In this document: piece after piece, positions 35,288-43,014 of the stretch
Numbering within the stretch: position 1 is the first letter of the stretch
Layout: each line of letters opens with the position of its first letter
From: Streptomyces sp. NBC_00091
GTDB taxonomy: Bacteria > Actinomycetota > Actinomycetes > Streptomycetales > Streptomycetaceae
Reading direction: 5' to 3'
NCBI RefSeq assembly: GCF_026343185.1
Contig: NZ_JAPEMA010000001.1
Location: forward strand, 3,906,001-3,970,000
Length of the DNA: 64,000 nucleotides
Translations under genes and position numbers: made by a program
The notes under the pieces: generated by a model
Told to the model about the DNA's origin: nothing
Database searches by the model: none
What the model saw: only the letters and a program-made list of their open reading frames with translations

Positions 35288-36493
35288 GTGATGATGCAGA
35301 CCGCCAACAAGTTCTCCGTATCCCGGTACGCGCCCCAGAAGGGCCCGCTCGCCCGGCTGACGGCCCGCGACTCGGTCCTGCGACGGCTCGACTGGCCGAT
35401 ACTGCTCTCGGCGCTCGCGATGTCGCTGATCGGCGCCCTGCTGGTGTGGTCGGCGACCCGCCACCGGGACACGCTCAACCAGGGCGACCCGCAGTACTTC
35501 CTCTGGCGCCACCTGCTCAACACCGGCATCGGCCTGGTGCTGATGATCGGGACGGTCCTCCTCGGCCACCGCACCCTGCGCGGCGCGGTCCCCGTCCTGT
35601 ACGGGCTCTCGCTCGTGCTGGTCGCGGCCGTGCTCACTCCGCTCGGCGCCACCATCAACGGCGCCCACGCCTGGATCGTCGTCGGCGGCGGCTTCTCGCT
35701 CCAGCCCTCGGAGTTCGTGAAGGTCACCATCATCCTGGTGATGGCGATGCTGCTGGCGGCCCGGGTGGACGCGGGCGACCTCGAGCACCCCGAGCACCGG
35801 ACCGTGGTCAAGGCACTGTGCCTGGCCGCCGCCCCCATGGGCATCGTGATGCTGATGCCCGACCTGGGCTCGGTCATGGTGATGGTCGTGATCGTGCTCG
35901 GGGTACTGCTGGCCTCCGGAGCCTCCAACCGCTGGGTGCTCGGGCTGATCGGCGCCGGGACCGCCGGCGCGATCCTGATCTGGCAGCTCGGCGTGCTCGA
36001 CCAGTACCAGATCAACCGCTTCGCCGCCTTCGCCAACCCCGCGCTCGACCCCTCCGGCGCCGGCTACAACACCAACCAGGCGCGGATCGCGATCGGCGGC
36101 GGCGGCCTGACGGGCTCCGGCCTGTTCAAGGGCCCGCAGACCACCGGCCAGTTCGTCCCGGAACAGCAGACCGACTTCGTGTTCACGGTGGCGGGGGAGG
36201 AGCTCGGCTTCGTCGGCGGCCTGCTGATCCTCGGCCTGCTCGGGGTGGTCCTGTGGCGCGCCTGCATGATCGCCCGCGCGACCACCGAGCTGTACGGGAC
36301 CATCGTGGCCGCCGGAATCATCGCCTGGTTCGCCTTCCAGGCCTTCGAGAACATCGGCATGAACCTCGGCATCATGCCCGTGGCCGGCCTGCCCCTGCCG
36401 TTCGTCTCCTACGGAGGCTCGTCGATGTTCGCCGTCTGGGTGGCCATCGGACTACTCCAGTCGATCCGCGTACAGCGCCCCCTGTCGGCCTGA
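35288..36493 (+). CDS. rodA: SEDS peptidoglycan glycosyltransferase RodA
   Basis: This 401-residue membrane protein has about ten transmembrane helices. SEDS signatures include LQPSEFVKVTIIL, MPDLGSVMVM, FVPEQQTDFVFTVAGEE and LPLPFVSYGGSSM. RodA polymerises lipid II and works with the class B PBP encoded directly upstream; in Streptomyces the gene has been called sfr. GTG 35288, ATG 35291 and ATG 35294 are all possible starts; the first is taken. It is the last gene of the mre operon, and the next gene has its own start signal. Confidence 0.95.
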   Translation: MMMQTANKFSVSRYAPQKGPLARLTARDSVLRRLDWPILLSALAMSLIGALLVWSATRHRDTLNQGDPQYFLWRHLLNTGIGLVLMIGTVLLGHRTLRGAVPVLYGLSLVLVAAVLTPLGATINGAHAWIVVGGGFSLQPSEFVKVTIILVMAMLLAARVDAGDLEHPEHRTVVKALCLAAAPMGIVMLMPDLGSVMVMVVIVLGVLLASGASNRWVLGLIGAGTAGAILIWQLGVLDQYQINRFAAFANPALDPSGAGYNTNQARIAIGGGGLTGSGLFKGPQTTGQFVPEQQTDFVFTVAGEELGFVGGLLILGLLGVVLWRACMIARATTELYGTIVAAGIIAWFAFQAFENIGMNLGIMPVAGLPLPFVSYGGSSMFAVWVAIGLLQSIRVQRPLSA

Positions 36494-36574
36494 TCCGGAC
36501 GGAGCGGGACGGCTTTCCGCCGGAAGCCGGAAGCCGTCCTGCCGCCGCCCCCGGTTCAGGACTAGATTCGATCC

Positions 36575-38092
36575 ATGGCGGAAACCCAGCGCGAGATCGA
36601 GCGGAAATTCGAGTTCACGCAGGCCGGGCCCGGACAGCGGCTGCCCGACCTGACCGGCACCGCCGCCATCGCGGCCGTACGCGACCGGGGCACCGTCCAC
36701 CTCGACGCCGTCTACTACGACACCCCCGACCGGCGGCTCGCCGCCGACGGCCTCACCCTGCGCCGCCGCACCGGCGGCGAGGACGCCGGCTGGCACCTCA
36801 AACTGCCCGTCGCCCCCGGCGTCCGCGACGAGATCCGGACCCCCCTCGCCGACACCGTCCCGCCCGCCCTCGCCCGACTGGTCCGCTCCCGGGTCCGCGA
36901 CGCGAGCCTCGAACCCCAGGTCCGGCTGCTGTCCTCGCGCAAGGTCAGCCACCTCCTCGACGCCCGGGGAACCCTCCTCGCCGAACTCAGCACCGACGAG
37001 GTCACCGCCGAACGCGAGGACACCGCCGTGTCCTGGACGGAGGTCGAGGTCGAACTCGCCGACGGCGCCGACCCCGCACTCCTCGACGCCGTCGAGAAGA
37101 CCTTCCGCAAGGCCGGACTCAAAGTCTCGGACGCCCCCTCCAAACTGGCCCGCGCCCTCGCCGAGACGGGCGCCGAGCCCCCCGCCCGCCCCGGGCCCGG
37201 CCCGGACGACGAAACAGCGGGCGCGCACGTCCTGGCGTACCTGCGCGATCAGGTCGACGCCCTGATCTCCTACGACCCCGCGGTACGGCGCGACCTGCCC
37301 GACTCCGTACACCAGATGCGCGTCGCCGCCCGCCGCATGCGCAGCGCCTTCAAGAGCTACCGCAAGGTCCTCGACCGCGAGATCACCGACCCGATCGGCG
37401 AGGAACTGCGCTGGCTCGCCGGAGAGCTCGGCGTCGACCGGGACCAGGAAGTCCTCCACGACCGCTTCCAGGCCGCCGTCGCCGAACTCCCGCGCACCCT
37501 CCTGACTGGCCCGGTCCGCAGCCGCCTGCGCACCTGGAACGGCTCCCGCCGCGCCGGCTCCCGACGCCGCGCCCTCGCCGCCCTCGACAACGACCGCCAC
37601 CTCGCCCTCATCGACACCCTGGAGGGCCTCCTCGCCGACCCGCCGCTGCTGTCCGGCGCCGCCAAGCCCGCCGGCAAGGCCCTGCCCAAGGCCGTCCGGC
37701 GCGACTACGGCCGCCTCGCCGCCCGCGTCGACCACTCGCTCTCCCTCGACCCGGGGGAGGACCGGGACCACGCCCTGCACGACGCCCGCAAGGCCGCCAA
37801 ACGCGCCCGCTACGCCGCCGAGGCCGCGAAACCCGCCCTCGGCAAGTCCGCCGAGAAGCTCGCCAAGGCCATGAAGTCGGTCCAGACCCTGCTCGGCGAG
37901 CACCAGGACAGCGTCGTCGCCCGCACCGCCCTGCGCGACCTGGCCCGCCAGGCCCACGGCGCAGGCGAGCCCTCCTTCACCTGGGGACTCCTGTACGGCC
38001 ACGAGGAGGCTCTGGCGGAAAGGTGCGAACGCGACCTCCCGGACGTCTGGGCGAAGGCCTCGGCCCCCGGCCGGCGGGCCGCCCTCGGATGA
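36575..38092 (+). CDS. CYTH and CHAD domain-containing protein
   Basis: This 505-residue protein starts with a CYTH (triphosphate tunnel metalloenzyme) domain, shown by REIERKFEF with the ExExK motif, and residues to about 200. After a Pro-rich linker a CHAD domain follows (SVHQMRVAARRMRSAFKSYR), with many conserved His, Arg and Lys residues that bind polyphosphate. The combination suggests a polyphosphate- or triphosphate-handling enzyme. TAGATT lies six bases before the ATG without a ribosome binding site, so translation is probably leaderless. It stands alone between rodA and the radical SAM gene. Confidence 0.93.
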   Translation: MAETQREIERKFEFTQAGPGQRLPDLTGTAAIAAVRDRGTVHLDAVYYDTPDRRLAADGLTLRRRTGGEDAGWHLKLPVAPGVRDEIRTPLADTVPPALARLVRSRVRDASLEPQVRLLSSRKVSHLLDARGTLLAELSTDEVTAEREDTAVSWTEVEVELADGADPALLDAVEKTFRKAGLKVSDAPSKLARALAETGAEPPARPGPGPDDETAGAHVLAYLRDQVDALISYDPAVRRDLPDSVHQMRVAARRMRSAFKSYRKVLDREITDPIGEELRWLAGELGVDRDQEVLHDRFQAAVAELPRTLLTGPVRSRLRTWNGSRRAGSRRRALAALDNDRHLALIDTLEGLLADPPLLSGAAKPAGKALPKAVRRDYGRLAARVDHSLSLDPGEDRDHALHDARKAAKRARYAAEAAKPALGKSAEKLAKAMKSVQTLLGEHQDSVVARTALRDLARQAHGAGEPSFTWGLLYGHEEALAERCERDLPDVWAKASAPGRRAALG

Positions 38093-38167
38093 TCACGGCG
38101 AGAGGGGGCGGCCGGCGCTCGGGTACTCTGGAGAGTCGCCCCCTGCCCGCTTCACGAAAGTCGCGTG

Positions 38168-40090
38168 ATGTCCGAGTCGGTCTTCCCACAGCTCGAAGCT
38201 CTGCTCCCGCATGTGCAGAAGCCCATCCAGTACGTCGGTGGTGAGCTCAACTCCACCGTGAAGCCGTGGGAGAGCGCGGACGTCCGCTGGGCGCTCATGT
38301 ACCCGGACGCGTACGAGGTCGGGCTGCCCAACCAGGGCGTCATGATCCTCTACGAGGTGCTCAACGAGCGCGAGGGCGTCCTCGCCGAGCGCACGTACTC
38401 GGTGTGGCCGGACCTGGAAGCCCTGATGCGCGAGCACAAGGTGCCCCAGTTCACCGTCGACAGCCACCGCCCCGTCTCGGCCTTCGACGTGTTCGGCCTG
38501 TCCTTCTCCACGGAGCTGGGCTACACCAACATGCTCACGGCGCTGGACCTCGCGGGCATCCCGCTGGAGGCGAAGAACCGTACGCTCGACCACCCCATCG
38601 TCCTCGCGGGCGGCCACGCGGCCTTCAACCCCGAGCCGATCGCGGAGTTCATCGACTGCGCGGTCATCGGCGACGGCGAGCAGGCCGTCCTCGACATGAC
38701 CGAGATCATCCGCACCTGGAAGGCCGAAGGCCGTCCGGGCGGACGCGAGGAGGTCCTGCTGCGCCTCGCGAAGACCGGCAACGTCTACGTGCCGGGCTTC
38801 TACGACGTCGAGTACCTGGAGGACGGCCGCATCGGCCGTGTCGTGCCGAACCGCTCCGGCGTGCCGTGGCGTGTCTCCAAGCACACCGTCATGGACCTCG
38901 ACGAGTGGCCGTACCCCAAGCAGCCCCTGGTCCCGCTCGCCGAGACCGTCCACGAGCGGATGTCCGTGGAGATCTTCCGCGGCTGCACCCGCGGCTGCCG
39001 TTTCTGCCAGGCCGGCATGATCACGCGCCCCGTGCGGGAGCGAAGCATCACCGGCATCGGCGAGATGGTCGAGCGCGGCCTCAAGGCCACGGGCTTCGAA
39101 GAGGTCGGTCTCCTCTCCCTGTCCTCCGCGGACCACACCGAGATCGCGGACATCGCCAAGGGCCTCGCGGACCGCTACACCGACGACAAGGTGGGCCTGT
39201 CCCTGCCGTCGACCCGCGTGGACGCCTTCAACGTGGACCTGGCCAACGAGCTGACCCGCAACGGCCGCCGCTCGGGCCTGACCTTCGCCCCCGAGGGCGG
39301 CTCCGAGCGCATGCGCAAGGTCATCAACAAGATGGTCTCGGAAGAGGACCTGATCCGTACGGTCTCCACGGCGTACGGCAACGGCTGGCGCCAGGTGAAG
39401 CTGTACTTCATGTGCGGCCTGCCGACCGAGACCGACGAGGACGTCCTCCAGATCGGCGACATGGCGGTCAACGTCATCGCCAAGGGCCGCGAGGTCTCCG
39501 GGCAGAACGACATCCGCTGCACGGTCTCGATCGGTGGCTTCGTGCCGAAGCCGCACACCCCCTTCCAGTGGGCCCCGCAGCTCTCGGCCGAGGAGACGGA
39601 CGCCCGCCTCGGCAAGCTCCGCGACAAGATCCGCGGCGACAAGAAGTACGGCCGCTCGATCGGCTTCCGCTACCACGACGGCAAGCCCGGCATCGTCGAG
39701 GGCCTCCTCTCGCGCGGCGACCGCCGCATCGGCGACGTCATCCGCGCGGTCTACGAGGACGGCGGCCGCTTCGACGGCTGGCGCGAGCACTTCTCGTACG
39801 ACCGCTGGATGCGGGCCGCGGAGAAGGCCCTGCCGGCGTACGGGGTGGACGTGGCCTGGTACACGACCCGCGAGCGCACGTACGAAGAGGTCCTGCCCTG
39901 GGACCACCTGGACTCCGGCCTCGACAAGGACTGGCTCTGGGAGGACTGGCAGGACGCCCTCGACGAGACCGAGGTCGAAGACTGCCGCTGGACCCCGTGC
40001 TTCGACTGCGGCGTGTGTCCTCAGATGCAGACGGAGATCCAGATCGGCCCGACCGGCAAGAAGCTCCTGCCGCTGTCGGTCGTGAAGTGA
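38168..40090 (+). CDS. Radical SAM protein, TIGR03960 family
   Basis: This 640-residue enzyme has an N-terminal B12-binding-like region (residues ~30-200; ELGYTNMLTALDLAGIP, GGHAAFNPEPIAEFID). A radical SAM core follows with the iron-sulfur motif CTRGCRFC at about residues 272-279, then SLPSTRVDAF and FAPEGGSERMRKVIN. The C-terminus has DCGVCP. The family is uncharacterised; its partner TIGR03936 is encoded beside or fused to it and often near rne and rplU, as here (41958-42779). ATG 38168 is used; GTG 38165 would add one residue. A role in RNA or ribosome-related modification is a guess from context. Confidence 0.92.
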   Translation: MSESVFPQLEALLPHVQKPIQYVGGELNSTVKPWESADVRWALMYPDAYEVGLPNQGVMILYEVLNEREGVLAERTYSVWPDLEALMREHKVPQFTVDSHRPVSAFDVFGLSFSTELGYTNMLTALDLAGIPLEAKNRTLDHPIVLAGGHAAFNPEPIAEFIDCAVIGDGEQAVLDMTEIIRTWKAEGRPGGREEVLLRLAKTGNVYVPGFYDVEYLEDGRIGRVVPNRSGVPWRVSKHTVMDLDEWPYPKQPLVPLAETVHERMSVEIFRGCTRGCRFCQAGMITRPVRERSITGIGEMVERGLKATGFEEVGLLSLSSADHTEIADIAKGLADRYTDDKVGLSLPSTRVDAFNVDLANELTRNGRRSGLTFAPEGGSERMRKVINKMVSEEDLIRTVSTAYGNGWRQVKLYFMCGLPTETDEDVLQIGDMAVNVIAKGREVSGQNDIRCTVSIGGFVPKPHTPFQWAPQLSAEETDARLGKLRDKIRGDKKYGRSIGFRYHDGKPGIVEGLLSRGDRRIGDVIRAVYEDGGRFDGWREHFSYDRWMRAAEKALPAYGVDVAWYTTRERTYEEVLPWDHLDSGLDKDWLWEDWQDALDETEVEDCRWTPCFDCGVCPQMQTEIQIGPTGKKLLPLSVVK

Positions 40091-40118
40091 CCCGGGCCTC
40101 CGGCTGAAGCCTTACGGG

Positions 40119-40153
40119 ATATGCCCCCCACCGTCCGACGGTGGGGGGCATAT
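40119..40153 (+). terminator. Terminator after the radical SAM gene
   Basis: A perfect 16-bp stem (40119-40134 with 40138-40153) and 3-nt loop lie 29 bases after the stop. It cuts the radical SAM gene off from its usual partner downstream. Confidence 0.9.
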
Positions 40154-40242
40154 TCATTCGATCGGTGAGTGAAGGTTTCTGCCGTTGCGGTGCGCGGATA
40201 TCTTGAGAGCGCTGATGAGCAATCCCGCTGGAGGTGGTTCTT

Positions 40243-40461
40243 ATGGCCAAGACCGTGATCGACATCAATGAGGAAGCCCTGGCGCTCGCAGCCGAAGCCC
40301 TCGGCACCACGACCAAGAAGGACACGGTCAACGCCGCGCTCGAGGAAGTAGGAGCACGTCTGCGCCGCGAGCGTGCGCTGGAGCAGCTCATCGCGCTGGC
40401 TGATGAGGGTGCGTTCGACGCGCTCACGGAGCCGGGCTTCGAGGACGAGGCGTGGCGCTGA
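40243..40461 (+). CDS. vapB: VapB-type antitoxin
   Basis: This 72-residue protein starts MAKTVIDINEEALALAAEAL, with the N-terminal beta strand and helices of a ribbon-helix-helix DNA-binding domain of the VapB type (TTKKDTVNAALEEVG). The C-terminal part (LIALADEGAFDALTEPGFEDEAWR) is the toxin-binding tail. It should repress its own promoter and neutralise the adjacent PIN toxin. GGAGG (40230-40234) is eight bases before the ATG. The toxin frame begins at the base after its stop, the usual vapBC layout, but the toxin is frameshifted. Confidence 0.87.
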   Translation: MAKTVIDINEEALALAAEALGTTTKKDTVNAALEEVGARLRRERALEQLIALADEGAFDALTEPGFEDEAWR

Positions 40462-40888
40462 ATGACCGGGAATCAGCAGTATCTGATCGACAAAGTCCGC
40501 AGCCGGCCGGATCCTCCGGCCGGGCGTCCGTGACGGCTGGATCGAGATCCTCAAGGCCGGTCGTATCTCGCTGTGCGAGCCGACGGAGTTCGAGATGCTC
40601 TTCTCGGCTCGTTCGGCGCAGGACTATCGGCGCACCAAGGCTCAGCTCCGTGACCTCTTCGGCTGGCGCCCGGTCCCTGAGGACGGCTGGCAGCAGATCC
40701 TGGATCTGCAAGAGCAGCTTTCGCGCCGGGGCAGCCACCGCTCGGCGAGCGGCATCGACCTCCTCGTCGCCGTTACCGCGAAGGCTCACGGCCTGACGGT
40801 CCTGCACTACGACCGGGACTTCGACACGATCGCCGGCGTCACCGAACTCCAGTCGCGCTGGCTGGCCGAGCCCGGGTCGATCGACTAG
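40462..40888 (+). pseudogene. vapC: VapC PIN-domain toxin, inactivated by a one-base frameshift
   Basis: The ATG at 40462 reads MTGNQQYLIDK, the normal VapC start with the first catalytic Asp, and then shifts out of frame and stops within 24 codons. Dropping one A from the AAA at 40492-40494 restores DKSAAGRILRPGVRDGWIEI, joining the long downstream frame that ends at 40888. That part contains EPTEFEMLFSARS, SGIDLLVAVTA and HYDRDFDTIA, the remaining PIN acidic motifs. So the gene is complete except for a single inserted base. Sequencing error cannot be excluded, but the three-A run is short. With no toxin the intact VapB is an orphan regulator. Confidence 0.88.
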
Positions 40889-40939
40889 TCGGTAGGGCCG
40901 CGGCGCAACGGATGGCCCGGTTCTGGTGTCCTTAGCGGC

Positions 40940-41890
40940 ATGCAGATGGAGAAGTCGCAGGCCGGGCCGGGTGGGGACGGGTGCCTGGTGGGGGTGGTCA
41001 GGGTCCCCGTGAGGATCGTGGCCGTGGTGGTGGTGTTGCCGGTGCGGGCGGTGTGGGACCTGTTGGTGCTGGGGGCCCGGGGTGCGCGGCGGCACGTGCT
41101 GGCGCCGCTGGGCGAGGCGGTCGGCTGGGTGCTCGTCCGGCTGTGGACGTACCTGCTGGGCCCGCTCGCGAAGGCCGTCTTCTACTGGCCGTGGGTCGGG
41201 CTGTGGCGCTACCTCGTCGTTCCCGTCGCAGGCGCGCTCTACACCTACCTGCTGCGGCCGCTCGGGCTGGGGATCGCCTGGCTGTGCATCTCGTTCGGGC
41301 GGTACGTGCTCGTGCCGCTGGGGGTCGGGATCGCGTGGGTGCTGCGGCACGTGGTGGTGCTGCCGTCGGGCTGGCTGTACCGGGAAGTGCTGACGCCCGT
41401 CGGGCACGGGCTGCGGTGGCTGCTGGTCGCGGTGTTCGTATGGCCGTGGGTGGGGTTGTGGCGGTACGTGCTCGTGCCGGTCGGGCACGCGCTGCTCTGG
41501 ATCGGGCGGTACGTGGTCCTGCCGCCGCTCACGCTGCTGTACCGGTACGTCCTCACGCCGCTGGGCCACCTCCTCGTCAGCGCCTGGCACCTCGCCGGCC
41601 GGATCACCCGGGCCCTCGGGCGCGGGCTGCGCCGGCTGTGGCGCGGCTGGGTCGCACGGCCCGCCGCGTGGGTCTACCGGCAGGTGGCCACACCCGTCGG
41701 GCACGTCGTGCGCGAGGTGTGGCGTACCTCCCGCGCCGCGGTGCGGGAGGCGCGGGCCGAGGTCAGGCGCATCCTGTTCGGGGGGCCGCCCCGGGAACCG
41801 GTGAGGTCACGGGCGCGTACTCTGGGTAGTACGACAGCCGCCGACGCGGCACCCGCTCCCGAGATCTCCCTGCACGAGCGGCAGGGGTGA
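40940..41890 (+). CDS. Repeat-built Trp/Arg-rich membrane protein, unknown function
   Basis: This 316-residue protein is built from an iterated octapeptide of the form RYVLxPLG. I count nine copies, beginning near residues 51, 70, 90, 102, 121, 148, 175, 202 and 247; three successive intervals are exactly 27 residues. WPWVGLWRY occurs twice, at about 83 and 168. Between copies are hydrophobic, Trp-rich stretches (GIAWVLRHVVVLP), so the protein probably lies in or along the membrane as a series of short helices. The last 60 residues are basic then Ala/Ser-rich and soluble. No known domain is recognised. It sits between the two radical SAM partners and 67 bases before the second. Confidence 0.8.
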   Translation: MQMEKSQAGPGGDGCLVGVVRVPVRIVAVVVVLPVRAVWDLLVLGARGARRHVLAPLGEAVGWVLVRLWTYLLGPLAKAVFYWPWVGLWRYLVVPVAGALYTYLLRPLGLGIAWLCISFGRYVLVPLGVGIAWVLRHVVVLPSGWLYREVLTPVGHGLRWLLVAVFVWPWVGLWRYVLVPVGHALLWIGRYVVLPPLTLLYRYVLTPLGHLLVSAWHLAGRITRALGRGLRRLWRGWVARPAAWVYRQVATPVGHVVREVWRTSRAAVREARAEVRRILFGGPPREPVRSRARTLGSTTAADAAPAPEISLHERQG

Positions 41891-41957
41891 GCCGGACGGG
41901 TCGACAGGACTCAGGGCGGCGCGCGAGCCGCGACGCCCCGCACAAGGAGAAGAACCA

Positions 41958-42779
41958 CTGGGCAAGCGACAGCCCGAAGGCCCGCCTCCCGCACCGGTGG
42001 TGCAGCGCATTCGTCTGCGCTACACCAAGCGTGGCCGCCTCCGGTTCACCAGCCACCGAGACTTCCAGCGCGCGTTCGAGCGCGCCCTGCGCCGCGCCGA
42101 GGTGCCCATGGCGTACTCGGCCGGCTTCACCCCGCACCCCCGGGTCTCGTACGCGAACGCGGCGCCCACCGGCACCGGCAGCGAAGCCGAGTACCTGGAG
42201 ATCGGCCTCGCCGAGGCCCGCGACCCCGAGAAGCTCCGTGAGCTGCTCGACGAGTCCATGCCGCTCGGCCTCGACATCGTCGACGCCGTCGAGGCCCGCA
42301 CCTCCGGCCTCGCGGACCGCCTGACGGCCTCCGTCTGGGAGCTGCGCCTGGAGGGCGTGGAGCCCGCCGACGCGGCGCGGGCGGTGGAGACCTTCCTCGC
42401 CGCCGAGACGGTGGAGGTGCAGCGCCGGACCAAGAACGGCATCCGGACCTTCGACACCCGCGGCGCCGTCGTCACTCTCGAGGCGCTTCCTGCCCAGGCT
42501 GATAGGCCGCTGGACAATGCCTGTGCGATACTGCGGCTGGTTGTTCGGCATTTGACACCTGCCGTGCGACCCGACGACGTCCTGTCCGGTCTCCAAGCTG
42601 TGGCCGACCTGGCGCCGCCGGTCCCCGCAGCGGTGACCAGGCTGGCGCAGGGGCTCTTCGACGAGGAGTCCGGCACGGTGACCGACCCGCTCGCGCCCGA
42701 CCGCGAGGCTGTCACGGCCGCCCCACCCACGGCCGCCGTGAGTGCCGACGCGAAGGCGCCGGAAGGTCCCGCCGCGTAG
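41958..42779 (+). CDS. Radical SAM-linked protein, TIGR03936 family (CTG start)
   Basis: This 273-residue protein contains QRIRLRYTKRGRLRFTSHRD, FERALRRAEVPMAYSAGF and PHPRVSYANAAPTGTGSEAEY, signatures of TIGR03936, the partner of TIGR03960 radical SAM proteins. I place the start at CTG 41958: AAGGAGAAG is eight bases upstream, and LGKRQPEGPPPAP matches the N-terminus I remember for Streptomyces orthologues, which have GTG or ATG there. The first in-frame GTG (41997) has no ribosome binding site. The function is unknown; the partner at 38168 is 1.9 kb away, separated by vapBC and the repeat protein. Confidence 0.85.
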   Translation: MGKRQPEGPPPAPVVQRIRLRYTKRGRLRFTSHRDFQRAFERALRRAEVPMAYSAGFTPHPRVSYANAAPTGTGSEAEYLEIGLAEARDPEKLRELLDESMPLGLDIVDAVEARTSGLADRLTASVWELRLEGVEPADAARAVETFLAAETVEVQRRTKNGIRTFDTRGAVVTLEALPAQADRPLDNACAILRLVVRHLTPAVRPDDVLSGLQAVADLAPPVPAAVTRLAQGLFDEESGTVTDPLAPDREAVTAAPPTAAVSADAKAPEGPAA

Positions 42780-43014
42780 GGATCGTCGTTGTCGCGCCGC
42801 CCTGGCACTCGGGAGCCACCTGGGTCGGGCAGCGCACTGACCTGAAGACTTCCGCCAGGCCGTACGGACAACACGTACGGAACCGGCGGCCATGGACTAC
42901 AGCTCCCGTGTGGCGAACGCGCCCCGGAGGCCGGCTCCGCGCCCCATTGCGCGGGGCCGTGCCGGACCGGATGTCAGCCGCGGCGCCCGGGAGCGTGACG
43001 GGAGAACCGCCCGC

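Noticed and set aside
33086..35797. Open frame of 903 codons antisense to pbp2 and rodA
   Set aside because: It is a shadow of two certain genes; the composition is Gly/Val/Asp/Leu and no motif is visible.
42892..43014. Upstream ATG extension of rne
   Set aside because: The extra 41 residues lack the Ala/Glu/Arg style of the arm, and [11 protein letters not shown] at 43015 looks like the natural start.
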